From contig NZ_JBMSDT010000018.1 in NCBI RefSeq assembly GCF_049445795.1, positions 80,543 to 144,542 of the forward strand: a DNA stretch of 64,000 nt, read 5' to 3'. Positions 25,882-34,248 of this stretch are shown one piece after another; within the stretch, counting starts at the first letter, position 1; every line of letters begins with the position of its first letter. The notes below the pieces were generated by a model. The model was not told the origin of the DNA. It was given only the letters and a program-made list of their open reading frames with translations, and searched no databases. This stretch comes from Larkinella sp049445795 (GTDB lineage Bacteria; Bacteroidota; Bacteroidia; Cytophagales; Spirosomataceae). The translations under genes and the position numbers were made by a program.

Positions 25882-28800
25882 TCAGGATACCGCCACTTCG
25901 GCTACATCCCGCTTCGTTTTGACCTTGCCGGAACGGTTGCTGAACCATTCGCGGGTCCGATCGACCAGGTAATACATCATCGGAACCAGAAAAACCGTCA
26001 GCACCATCGAACTGGTCAATCCGCCGATCAGCACCCAGGCCAGGGAGTTTTTCCATTCGGCACCGGCCCCGCTGGCGATGGCAATCGGAATCATCCCGAT
26101 CACCATCGCGATGGTCGTCATCAGGATGGGCCGCAACCGCTCTTCACCCGCCTGGAGAATGGCCGTGCGGTAGGGCACGCCGTTGGCTTTCTGCTGGTTG
26201 GCGAAGTCGACGATCAGGATGGCGTTTTTCACAACCAACCCAATCAGCATCAGCATGCCGAGCATCGAGAAAATCCCGATATCCGATGAGCTTAAGGCCA
26301 GCGCCAGCAAGGCCCCGATAACGGCCACCGGTACCGAAGTGAGTACCACCAGCGGATAAATGAAGCTGTCGTAGAGCAAGACCATGATGAAATACACGAG
26401 CATCAGGGCGGCCAGCATGGCAATCCCGAGCGAACCGAAACCTTCGCTCTGGTTTTTGGCGTCGCCCCCCCAACTCACCGTTACACCGGCCGGGAGCGGA
26501 TTTTTCGCCAGATCAGCCTGAATGATGCTCGTCAACGTTCCCGAACCGGTGCCCAGCACATTGGCCGTCACGGTCACCGATGACCGGCGGTTTTTGCGTT
26601 CGAGCAGCGACGGACCATTGCTCAGGCTGACGTTGGCAAACTCTTCCAACCGAACGGGCCGACCCGCCAGGGGGCTCACAAAGTTGATTTTTTTGACATC
26701 ATCCGGGTTTTTGCGGTCGAAAGCATCGAGCATCACGCGGATGTCATAATCTTCCCCGCCGTCGCGGTATTTCGAGTCGTCGTTTCCGGCAAAGGCATTC
26801 TGCAGCGTTGCGCCCACGGTTTGAATGTTAAGGCCTAGTTTGGCCATTTTTTCCCGGTCGATTTCCACGCGCACTTCCGGGTTGCCCGACTCAATCGACA
26901 CGTTGACGTCGTTGGCGCCGGGCGTTTTCCGGATGCGGTTGCCGAGGTCGTTGGCGGCCGTTAGCAACTCGTCCAGGTTGTCGCCACTGAGGAAGATTTC
27001 GATGGGAGCCGTTCCGGAATTGACAATGCCGACAACCGACGAGTTGAACTCGATGGCCGGGAAGCGCGCTTCCAGTTCTTTCCGCAGCCCGATCATGTAG
27101 GCTTGCGTCGGCTGCTGGCCGGGCCGCTGGCTGGCATCGGCCAGTTCAACTGTCAATTCGCTGCGGTTGGTTTCGCCCTGACCGGTGCTGTTCAGGCCCG
27201 TGCTGGCCCCGGCTACGTTCGTGAAAATGCTGCGGACTTCCGGTTTTTTGCGCAGGTAATCCTCAATTTGCCGGGTCGTTAGGTTATTGTGTTGCAGCGA
27301 CGCGCTTTTGTCTACCTTCATCGTCAGCAGGAATTTGCCCTGATCACCCTCGGCCACGAACTGCGAACCGATGATGCCCAGGCTCATCACCCAGCCGGTG
27401 AAGACGAAGATGGCAATCAGAATGCCGGTAAAGGCCAGTTTGTGGCTCAAGACCCATTTCAAACTGCCGTGGTACCAGCGGGTCAGGCCCGTCAGTTGGC
27501 GTTCAAACCAGAGCAGAAACGCCTGGAACGGATTTTTGGGGTTCAGATGCTCCAGCTTGGCCAGCCGCGAGGTCATCCAGGGCGTCAGCGTGAAACTGGC
27601 CAGCAAACTGACCATCGTGGCAAACGCGACCGTCAGCGAGAACTGCCGCAGCAGGTCGGCAATCACCGAATCGACAAAGGTGATCGGCACGAACACCACC
27701 ACAATTACGAGCGTGATGGCCACGGCCGCAAACCCGATTTCTTTCATCCCGTCGAGCGTGGCCTGCCAGCGGTTTTTGCCCATTTCAAGGTGCCGCTGGA
27801 TGTTTTCGAGGACCACGATGGAGTCATCGACCAGAATCCCGATCACGAGCGACAGGGCCAGCAACGTCATGAGGTTCAGCGAGTAACCCATCACGTACAT
27901 GAACAGGAAGGCTGAAATTAACGAAGCCGGTACGGACACCATCACGATGAAGGCATTCCGGAAGCTGTGCAAAAAGAGCAGCATCACGACGGCCACCAGC
28001 CCGACGGCCAGCATGAGGTCATGGGTAACGGCTTCCACTGAGTCGAGCGTGAAAATGCTGCTGTCGTAAGCGATGGCGAAATGTACCTTGTCTTTGGCGT
28101 TTTGTTTTTCGATCTGCGCCAGTCTTTCCTGCAATAACCGGCTGATCTCGACCGCGTTGGCGTCGGATTGTTTCTTAACGAACAACCCAATCCCGTTCTG
28201 CCCGTTGTACCGGCTGATGCTCGATGCTTCGGTCAGGCCGTCCGTTACGTTGGCGACGTCGCCAACACGGATCGGGCTGCCGTTGGGGGGCGTAGCCACC
28301 ACCAGCTTCCGGATATCGTCGAGCGAAGTAAACTTCCCGGCCAGCCGCAGTGTCATGTTTTCCGAGGTGCTTTTCACTTTTCCGGTCGGGAAGTCGAGGT
28401 TGGCCTGGTTGATGGCCTGCGTCACCTGGAGCAGCGACAACCCGTAGTAATTCAGCTTGTCGTCGTCTACGTTGACCCGGATTTCACGTTTGTCACCACC
28501 GACCATCGTAATCTCGGCTACACCTTTGATCTGCTGAATAACCGGCAGGTATTTGTCTTCCATTTGCTGGTAGAAGACTTCGTTGGGCAGGTTCGAGGTC
28601 GCCAGCAATTGCATGATCGGCTGATCGCTGGGCGAGATCTTCGACATCGACGGCGTTTCGGCATCGTCGGGTAAGTCGCTGACCATCCGGTTGATGGCGC
28701 GCTGGGCGTCTTCCAGCGAGGCATCGATGTCGGTACCGGGCTTAAACTGAACGATGACGACCGAGGCATTTTCAAACGAGTTGGACTTGATGTCGTCGAG

Positions 28801-29028
28801 GTTGTCAAGTCCGGAAATGGCGTCTTCAATTTTCTTGCTGACTTCCGTCTCGACTTCCGAGGGTGCTGCACCCGGATACGCCGTGGTGATGGTGATGGTT
28901 GGTACCGAAAATTCCGGCAACAACTCGTAGCTCAGCATCTGGTAGGAGAACAGCCCGCCGATGGTCAGAATCGCGAAGAGCACGATGATCATCGAAGGCC
29001 GTTTGATGATGGTTTCGAAAAAGTTCAT
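25882..29028 (-). CDS. RND-type multidrug efflux permease (HAE1/AcrB-like)
   Basis: A 1048-residue inner-membrane proton antiporter. The N-terminus MNFFETIIKRPSMIIVLFAI is standard, so the start is at 29028. The open frame that extends to 29121 only reads through a palindromic repeat. The two pseudo-symmetric halves show porter motifs (AYPGAAPSEVETEVSKKIED, ASVVIVQFKPGTDIDASLED). TM4 contains the proton-relay acidic residues (ALSLVIGILVDDSIVVLENI). The second half has MLGMLMLIGLVVKNAILIVD and a GEERLRPILMTT loop. It is the last gene of a TolC/MFP/RND operon under the TetR at 31601. Substrates are probably drugs, detergents or lipids; the lineage is not of the metal-exporting CusA kind. Confidence 0.95.
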   Translation of the reverse strand: MNFFETIIKRPSMIIVLFAILTIGGLFSYQMLSYELLPEFSVPTITITTAYPGAAPSEVETEVSKKIEDAISGLDNLDDIKSNSFENASVVIVQFKPGTDIDASLEDAQRAINRMVSDLPDDAETPSMSKISPSDQPIMQLLATSNLPNEVFYQQMEDKYLPVIQQIKGVAEITMVGGDKREIRVNVDDDKLNYYGLSLLQVTQAINQANLDFPTGKVKSTSENMTLRLAGKFTSLDDIRKLVVATPPNGSPIRVGDVANVTDGLTEASSISRYNGQNGIGLFVKKQSDANAVEISRLLQERLAQIEKQNAKDKVHFAIAYDSSIFTLDSVEAVTHDLMLAVGLVAVVMLLFLHSFRNAFIVMVSVPASLISAFLFMYVMGYSLNLMTLLALSLVIGILVDDSIVVLENIQRHLEMGKNRWQATLDGMKEIGFAAVAITLVIVVVFVPITFVDSVIADLLRQFSLTVAFATMVSLLASFTLTPWMTSRLAKLEHLNPKNPFQAFLLWFERQLTGLTRWYHGSLKWVLSHKLAFTGILIAIFVFTGWVMSLGIIGSQFVAEGDQGKFLLTMKVDKSASLQHNNLTTRQIEDYLRKKPEVRSIFTNVAGASTGLNSTGQGETNRSELTVELADASQRPGQQPTQAYMIGLRKELEARFPAIEFNSSVVGIVNSGTAPIEIFLSGDNLDELLTAANDLGNRIRKTPGANDVNVSIESGNPEVRVEIDREKMAKLGLNIQTVGATLQNAFAGNDDSKYRDGGEDYDIRVMLDAFDRKNPDDVKKINFVSPLAGRPVRLEEFANVSLSNGPSLLERKNRRSSVTVTANVLGTGSGTLTSIIQADLAKNPLPAGVTVSWGGDAKNQSEGFGSLGIAMLAALMLVYFIMVLLYDSFIYPLVVLTSVPVAVIGALLALALSSSDIGIFSMLGMLMLIGLVVKNAILIVDFANQQKANGVPYRTAILQAGEERLRPILMTTIAMVIGMIPIAIASGAGAEWKNSLAWVLIGGLTSSMVLTVFLVPMMYYLVDRTREWFSNRSGKVKTKRDVAEVAVS

Positions 29029-29036
29029 ATTTGAGA

Positions 29037-29125
29037 AATTTTGAATGAGCGAATGACAGAATGAGTGAATACAGTTGGCAGATAGCTGAGTATCGTTCCA
29101 TTCACTCATTCTATCATTCAAAATT
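29037..29125. repeat. inverted repeat between MFP and RND genes
   Basis: 29037-29070 (AATTTTGAATGAGCGAATGA...) is complementary to about 29092-29125 (...CTATCATTCAAAATT), with GAATGAGTGAAT against ATTCACTCATTC in the middle. It fills almost the whole gap between the adaptor (ends 29129) and the permease start (29028). Read in frame, it extends the permease ORF by 31 codons. Confidence 0.7.
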
Positions 29126-29128
29126 CAC

Positions 29129-30178
29129 TTATTGGGCCCGGACCATCGTGCCGTCCTGGAGGTTGATCTGACCGCTGGTGACCACCTGATCGCCGGTTTT
29201 CAGGCCCTTCGTGATTTCGTAGTATTGGTTGGTTGTGACGCCGATTTCGACCGGTTTCAGCACGGCTTTGCCGTTTTCAACCACGTACACCTGCGGCTGC
29301 TTGGCCGAGCCGACCAAGGCCTGACGCGGAATGGCGAGCGTCCTGGTTTTCAGTTCGTTCGTGTTGGCAATCGATCCGTACATCCCGGCTTTCAGCGGGT
29401 GAGCGGCCGAGTTGCTGACCGTAATCTGAACCGGGTAGTTGTGGGCGGCATCGCCTTCCACGCCGATCATGGAAATCCGGCCCGTAAACCGGACATCGGG
29501 GTACACTTCCGTCCGGACCGTAATGGGTTGTCCGACGCGGAACTGATTAATCGCTTTTTCGGGTACATCGATGATCAACTTCACCGATGAAATATCCGTA
29601 ATCTTGGCAATCGGCGATCCGACCGACACCACCGAGCCTTTTTCGGCCATTTTCTGGGTAACAACGCCCGCAAAGGGGGCCGTAATGGTGGTGTTGGCAA
29701 TCTGCTTCTTCAACTGCTTGATCTGGGCTTCGGTGGCCCGGATGTTCAACTGGGCGCGTTCGAGGTTCACGGCGGGCGTCGCGTCGCCTTTTACCAGCGC
29801 TTCGTACCGGCGAACGTCGTTCTGATAGCCTTCCAGCGTCACCTGAAGGGCTTCTACCTGGTATTTGAGCTGCTCGTCGTCGATCTTGGCCAGCAGGCGG
29901 TTTGCGCCGACCGACTGCCCTTCTTCGATGGGTAACTGGATGATTTGCCCACCCGCCTGGGGCCGGATTTCGACCTCACGGTTGGCCGTAAACGAACCGA
30001 GGAACTGGGTTTCTTCTGACAGATCACGGAGTTCGGCGACGGCCGTCCGGACGCCCACTTTCGGGTTCGCTTCGGGTTTGTACACTTTGGCTTCGACTTT
30101 TTCCTTGTTGTCGAGCAGGGTCCAGGCGGTCAGGCCAAGCGTGGCCGCCAGAATGAGCACGGTGATGATGCGTTTCAT
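29129..30178 (-). CDS. RND efflux periplasmic adaptor (MFP)
   Basis: A 349-residue adaptor. The ATG at 30178 gives MKRIITVLILAATLGLTAWT, a membrane anchor/signal sequence; the longer frame to 30226 is unlikely. The lipoyl motif GGQIIQLPIEEGQSVGANRL (about residues 73-92) and its second half TITAPFAGVVTQKMAEKGSV (about 146-165) flank a short helical hairpin. The beta-barrel and membrane-proximal domains follow (VGQPITVRTEVYPDVRFTGR, LAIPRQALVGSAKQPQVYVV, KTGDQVVTSGQINLQDGTMV). It is the middle gene of the TolC/MFP/RND operon. Confidence 0.93.
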   Translation of the reverse strand: MKRIITVLILAATLGLTAWTLLDNKEKVEAKVYKPEANPKVGVRTAVAELRDLSEETQFLGSFTANREVEIRPQAGGQIIQLPIEEGQSVGANRLLAKIDDEQLKYQVEALQVTLEGYQNDVRRYEALVKGDATPAVNLERAQLNIRATEAQIKQLKKQIANTTITAPFAGVVTQKMAEKGSVVSVGSPIAKITDISSVKLIIDVPEKAINQFRVGQPITVRTEVYPDVRFTGRISMIGVEGDAAHNYPVQITVSNSAAHPLKAGMYGSIANTNELKTRTLAIPRQALVGSAKQPQVYVVENGKAVLKPVEIGVTTNQYYEITKGLKTGDQVVTSGQINLQDGTMVRAQ

Positions 30179-30200
30179 GGTGTTTGCAGGTTGGTATATG

Positions 30201-31520
30201 TTATGGATTGACAATGAGATTACCACTGGCTTTCTTCCAGTCGAGTTCGGCGGTACGGAACGTGACCAAGGTGTTGAGGTAGTTATTTTGAGCCTGACGC
30301 AGTTCGTCTTCGGTCTGGATTACTTCGCTGATACTGACCGTGCCTTCTTTGAATTGCAACTGGGTTTGGGTATAGATTTTCTCGGCCAGATCAACCTGGG
30401 CGCGGTTGGTGGTGAGGTTGCGTTGCTCCACGAGCAGCTTGTTCCGGGCGTTTTCGATGTCCATCGAGATCGACTCCCGGGTTTGCTGAAGTTGCGTGTC
30501 GAGCTTCTGGGCGTCCAGTTTTTTCTGCGCCACTTTTGCTTTCCGGCCCAGTCCGTCGAACACGTTCCAGTTCAGTTGGAGCCCCAGCCAATAACCGGGT
30601 ACGTTTCTGATGTACGAGTTGTCGCCACCGATGGCATACACCGAACTGTTGGCAACGCCGTAAGCCGATACTGTAGGCAGAAAACCGGCTTTGATGTTTT
30701 GCAACTCCAGGTTGTTCAGGGCTTTCTGGCGATCGAGCAGCAACAGGTCAGTGCGGTTAATCGTCGGTGCATTGAGACTAGCCGCCGGAACCGTTTCGTC
30801 GATCACCGTCCGAACCGCCAATGTTTCGGTTTGCGGAGTGCCCGTCAGGAATTTGAGCATGTTCAGCAACTGGTTGTAGGTTGCCTGGAGCGACTCAATC
30901 TGCGTTTCTGAAGCGGTTTTACTCAGCCGCAGCCGGTCCACATCCACCCCTTTCGCCAGTTGGTTCTGCCGCTGAAGGTCCGTAATCTGAATCAGCCGGT
31001 CGGACGAAACGATGTTCCGGCGCAGAAAGGCCATCTGCTGGGCGGTGGTTTGTAGATTGTAATAAGTCGCGGCCACGTTGTAGGCAACATCTTCCTTGGT
31101 CTGCCGGGTTTGCAGGGCCGACAGCTCACGGCTGGTTTTAGCGGCTTTCAACCCGATCAGGACCGATGGGTTGTATAGGGCCTGTGATGCCTGTACGGAC
31201 GTTGAGAGGTTATACGGCAGCCCGAACGCCAGCACCTGGTATTGACCCTCCGGTCCACCGAAGGCCGAGGTGGGTACTACCTGACCCGGTATTTTCAAAT
31301 ACCGCTTGTAGTCGCCGGTGACGTTGACGGAAGGCCGGGCCCCGGCTTTGACTTCGGCAATCTGGGCTTCTGTTTTGGTTTCATCCAGTTTCGCCGACTG
31401 AACGCTGAGGTTGTTTGTCAGCGCCTTGTCAATCAACTGTTCGAGTGTAAGTTCCTGAGCAAGCGCGATCTGACTCGTAAAAGCCAGGAGCAGACTTGCA
31501 TACCATTGTGTGCGTTTCAT
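30201..31520 (-). CDS. TolC family outer-membrane channel of the RND operon
   Basis: A 439-residue TolC-like protein with a signal peptide (MKRTQWYASLLLAFTSQIAL, cleavage after ALAQ). ELTLEQLIDKALTNNLSVQS is the usual N-terminal repeat, and long coiled-coil helices repeat twice (e.g. QQTRESISMDIENARNKLLV). It is the first gene of the efflux operon, 22 bases from the adaptor. The TetR operator at 31571-31586 lies 50 bases before its start codon. Confidence 0.93.
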   Translation of the reverse strand: MKRTQWYASLLLAFTSQIALAQELTLEQLIDKALTNNLSVQSAKLDETKTEAQIAEVKAGARPSVNVTGDYKRYLKIPGQVVPTSAFGGPEGQYQVLAFGLPYNLSTSVQASQALYNPSVLIGLKAAKTSRELSALQTRQTKEDVAYNVAATYYNLQTTAQQMAFLRRNIVSSDRLIQITDLQRQNQLAKGVDVDRLRLSKTASETQIESLQATYNQLLNMLKFLTGTPQTETLAVRTVIDETVPAASLNAPTINRTDLLLLDRQKALNNLELQNIKAGFLPTVSAYGVANSSVYAIGGDNSYIRNVPGYWLGLQLNWNVFDGLGRKAKVAQKKLDAQKLDTQLQQTRESISMDIENARNKLLVEQRNLTTNRAQVDLAEKIYTQTQLQFKEGTVSISEVIQTEDELRQAQNNYLNTLVTFRTAELDWKKASGNLIVNP

Positions 31521-31570
31521 GCGATGCGGTTTTGAAAAAACTGGATTTTCAGATGATTAAATTGTTTGTT

Positions 31571-31586
31571 TTAATCAATTGATTAA
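31571..31586. promoter_or_regulatory. TetR operator TTAATCAATTGATTAA, efflux operon
   Basis: A perfect 16-base palindrome in the gap between the end of the TetR gene (31601) and the start of the TolC gene (31520, minus strand). The same core occurs at 32294-32309 and, with two central changes, at 34217-34232. It is the likely site through which TetR represses tolC-MFP-RND. Confidence 0.75.
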
Positions 31587-31600
31587 GATAGGAGCAAAAA

Positions 31601-32224
31601 TTAAAGAACGGGTTCGGGTTTGAACAGATAATCACAGATCATGTCCTTGACGTATTCCAGGTGCTGTGCAGCAAAGTCCTGAAAACCGGCTTCGTCCAGG
31701 TTGTGCGAGAGCATGAGCATGGGCTTTGAAACTGACAGGAAGTGTGTGTTGGCGATGATCATGGTCAAAAGGTGTTTGGCATCAATCGACGGAATGAGCC
31801 CGGCGGCAATGGCTTCTTCGATCTGCTGGGTGAAACTTGATTCGACCACTTTTTTGATTAATCCGATGGTTGCATACAGCCGCTCAGGGTTTTTGTGCAA
31901 CTCGTTCATGATAAAAATCATCAGGCTGGGGTTTTGCATCATCATCTGAAACTCGTGGTCCATCATCCGGCAAATCTTCTCCCGCAGGCTTATCTTCTCG
32001 TTCAGGATGTCGGTCATTCCTTGCAGCATCAGTTTGCACTGATCGTCAAAAACCGACTGAAACAGCTTCTCCTTGCTTCGGAAGTAATAATTCATCAGGG
32101 CGCTGTTGATCCCGGCGGCTTTGGCGATGTCCCGTATCGTTGTTCCGTCAAACCCCTTTTCCAGAAAGACGGTTTTTGCCGCTTCCCGGATACGCTCTTC
32201 GGTCGAATCTGGCAAACATTTCAT
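31601..32224 (-). CDS. TetR family regulator of the RND operon
   Basis: A 207-residue regulator. The N-terminal DNA-binding domain reads STEERIREAAKTVFLEKGFD, then IRDIAKAAGINSALMNYYFR, the classical TetR helix-turn-helix. Its C-terminal domain contains the AcrR_C-like segment FQMMMQNPSLMIFIMNELHK. It lies directly upstream of, and on the same strand as, the TolC/MFP/RND operon, with perfect palindromes both before and after it, so it is probably autoregulated. The regulator at 34249-34872 is a full-length paralogue, about two-thirds identical by eye and with an almost identical recognition helix. Confidence 0.92.
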   Translation of the reverse strand: MKCLPDSTEERIREAAKTVFLEKGFDGTTIRDIAKAAGINSALMNYYFRSKEKLFQSVFDDQCKLMLQGMTDILNEKISLREKICRMMDHEFQMMMQNPSLMIFIMNELHKNPERLYATIGLIKKVVESSFTQQIEEAIAAGLIPSIDAKHLLTMIIANTHFLSVSKPMLMLSHNLDEAGFQDFAAQHLEYVKDMICDYLFKPEPVL

Positions 32225-32290
32225 GGTAGTGGTGTATTAATGGCTCAAAGGTAAAAGCGAAAAATTACTAAGCAAATATTTTAATTGAAA

Positions 32291-32312
32291 ATTTTAATCA
32301 ATTGATTAAAAT
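32291..32312. promoter_or_regulatory. 22-base perfect palindrome, TetR autoregulatory operator
   Basis: A perfect palindrome, ATTTTAATCAA and its complement TTGATTAAAAT, centred between 32301 and 32302, with the core TTAATCAATTGATTAA at 32294-32309. It lies 67 bases upstream of the TetR start at 32224. The core equals the site before tolC. Confidence 0.75.
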
Positions 32313-32425
32313 GCTTGCTTAGCGGCTTTTTTCCAGGGTTGAACGGCAGTAGCCAGGAATTGGTGTTTGAAGTGCCAGGCCGCTTAGAAACAGTTAAAAG
32401 TCGTGGATCGTACCTGTTGAAATTA

Positions 32426-32470
32426 CCCTGAAGGGGGCTAAAACATCCGGATATTTAGCCCCCTTCAGGG
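32426..32470. terminator. 17-bp stem hairpin after the methyltransferase operon
   Basis: CCCTGAAGGGGGCTAAA at 32426-32442 pairs perfectly with TTTAGCCCCCTTCAGGG at 32454-32470 around an 11-base loop. It lies 35 bases beyond the stop of the minus-strand ICMT-like gene (32505) and probably terminates it. GGGTTGGGGG continues next to the stem, suggesting another member of a repeated palindrome family. Confidence 0.7.
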
Positions 32471-32504
32471 GGTTGGGGGTAAAATTGATGATTCCCAGAC
32501 TTTT

Positions 32505-33221
32505 TTACGCCTGCATCCGGCCCGACTTTTTCAAATACCGTACGGACAGATAGAGCAACAACCAAAGCCCCAGTAAAAAAAACAGAACCGGGTACTGGTA
32601 CGCGGGTGTGACCAACGAACGGTAGTTGAGAAACAGAATCAGGGTGATGCCGGTCAGCCAGACGTACTGGGTGTTGTACTCTTTCAGCAGCCACCGGCGC
32701 CAGTTGAACGCCATACCGGCAAACGTAGTACCGAGACCCCGCAGGTCCGGCAACCAGCGGTTGACGCGGGTGCAGTACTGGTCGAAGGCCGGACCAAATT
32801 TGGTGCGCAGAAAATTCTCCTCTGCCTGCACGATGGCCTGGTAGATGAACAGAAAGAGCGGCATGAAAACCGCCACATAGAGCAATGAATTGGCCAGAAT
32901 TCCGACGCCCAGCAGCATCAGTACATTGCCCACGTATAACGGATTGCGGCAGTGGTTGAAGATGCCTTCGGTCACCAGGTTCTCGGCGAATACTTTTTTA
33001 TCCTTCCCGCCCCGAACAATGTACGCCAGCCCGATGGTGGCTCCCCGGATCAATTGCCCGCTGAGGGTGATCAACAACCCCAGTCCGATGGGCCAGATGT
33101 AAAAAGACGGGCCGAAAATCGCTACCGAAAAGATCGGGGGCGACGGAATAAACAACGCCAGGTATAGAAAGATGAAAATCAGGTTTCGGTATTTAAAGAA
33201 AAAATTGCCGATTTCGATCAT
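32505..33221 (-). CDS. isoprenylcysteine carboxyl methyltransferase-like membrane methyltransferase
   Basis: A 238-residue membrane protein, starting at the ATG at 33221. It has about six hydrophobic segments. The SAM-binding signature NLVTEGIFNHCRNPLYVGNV is typical of the ICMT/phospholipid N-methyltransferase (PEMT) fold, followed by IYQAIVQAEENFLRTKFGPA and FDQYCTRVNRWLPDL. These families methylate lipids, isoprenoid-linked or small hydrophobic substrates at the membrane. It overlaps the cmoA-like gene by 4 bases (ATGA), so the two are translationally coupled and probably work together. The substrate is unknown. Confidence 0.85.
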   Translation of the reverse strand: MIEIGNFFFKYRNLIFIFLYLALFIPSPPIFSVAIFGPSFYIWPIGLGLLITLSGQLIRGATIGLAYIVRGGKDKKVFAENLVTEGIFNHCRNPLYVGNVLMLLGVGILANSLLYVAVFMPLFLFIYQAIVQAEENFLRTKFGPAFDQYCTRVNRWLPDLRGLGTTFAGMAFNWRRWLLKEYNTQYVWLTGITLILFLNYRSLVTPAYQYPVLFFLLGLWLLLYLSVRYLKKSGRMQA

Positions 33222-33988
33222 GACGCTGCTTCGGTTTTTACCGCGATCATTCCGGAGAAATTGTACCATTGAAAGAAGGTTTCGATGTGGGAAAAGCCTG
33301 TTTCCTGCAACAATAGGCGGTTTTCGGACAACTTGTACGGTATCAGCACGTTTTCTAGTGCTTCCCGTTTCTGCGAAATTTCCAGTTCGCTATAATGCTG
33401 CCGACGTTTGTACTCGTAGTAATAATTGATGTAATCCCGGTTGAACTGATCGTCTTCCGTGATGATTTTTTCGACCACCAGCAGAGCACCGCCCGGTACC
33501 AGACCGTCGTAGATTTTTTTCAAGACTTTCTGGCGGTAAATGGGCCGGATAAACTGAAGCGTCAGGCAGAGCACAACAACCGACGCGTTACTGATCGTGA
33601 TATCCCGTTGAATGTCACCCTGCCGCAGTTCGTAGGGTCGCGAAACACCCAGTTCCCGGAGTTTCAATTCGCATTTTTTCAGCATTTCTGCCGAGTCGTC
33701 GATGCCGACAAAGCGAATGTCGTTGGGAACCCGGCGATCCATGTTCAGGAGCGTCGTGCCGGTCGAGCAACCCAGGTCGTAGACGTCGGTACCCGGCCGG
33801 GCATACCCGACTGCCAGTTCACCGAGCATTCGCTGAATTTCTTCGTAGAAAGGAACCGACCGGTTGACCATGTCGTCGAACACATTCGCGACGGTTGGCC
33901 CAAACTTGAAATCCGATACTTTGTTGATTTCTTCTTTAAATAGGTTGTCGTGTTTAAACGGAATTGCCTGAGAGTCAACTTGTGTCAT
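33218..33988 (-). CDS. cmoA: CmoA-like carboxy-S-adenosyl-L-methionine synthase
   Basis: A 256-residue class I methyltransferase-fold protein matching E. coli CmoA along its length. It has DDMVNRSVPFYEEIQRMLGE (the conserved RSVP-Y region), the SAM motif GTDVYDLGCSTGTTLLNM, FVGIDDSAEMLKKCE, ASVVVLCLTLQFI, and the distinctive YSELEISQKREALENVL. CmoA converts SAM and prephenate to carboxy-SAM, which CmoB uses for wobble-uridine modification of tRNA. No cmoB is next to it. The partner gene is instead an ICMT-like membrane methyltransferase, overlapping by 4 bases. This raises the possibility that carboxy-SAM or a variant reaction serves a different substrate here. A TetR operator precedes it. 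Confidence 0.85.
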   Translation of the reverse strand: MTQVDSQAIPFKHDNLFKEEINKVSDFKFGPTVANVFDDMVNRSVPFYEEIQRMLGELAVGYARPGTDVYDLGCSTGTTLLNMDRRVPNDIRFVGIDDSAEMLKKCELKLRELGVSRPYELRQGDIQRDITISNASVVVLCLTLQFIRPIYRQKVLKKIYDGLVPGGALLVVEKIITEDDQFNRDYINYYYEYKRRQHYSELEISQKREALENVLIPYKLSENRLLLQETGFSHIETFFQWYNFSGMIAVKTEAAS

Positions 33989-34216
33989 GGCAGTGGGAAG
34001 CTAAGCCGTTGATCGAAAAAAGGAGAAAGTAGTCAGCAAAGCCCGGCACCGGATGAGTTCCGGAACGCGGCTTTACATACGCACAAAGGCCCGGAGGCTG
34101 CGTGGGGCAATCAGTTTTTTCGAATCAGGTGAGAGCTTCGTCCCGGGGTTTCAGTCGTTTCATATGTTGGCGCGCGTTTTTAGGTGACTGTTCTACGAAT
34201 GATTAAATTGAGTGGT

Positions 34217-34232
34217 TTAATCATCTGATTAA
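34217..34232. promoter_or_regulatory. TetR operator TTAATCATCTGATTAA, cmoA operon
   Basis: This matches the TTAATCAATTGATTAA core of the efflux operators at 14 of 16 positions, with the two changes at the centre. TGATTAAA at 34200-34207 with TTTAATCA at 34216-34223 adds an overlapping perfect 8-bp inverted repeat. It lies between the second TetR gene (ends 34249) and the cmoA start (33988), just as site 31571 lies between the first TetR and tolC. Confidence 0.65.
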
Positions 34233-34248
34233 TGCGCCAACAAAAAAA

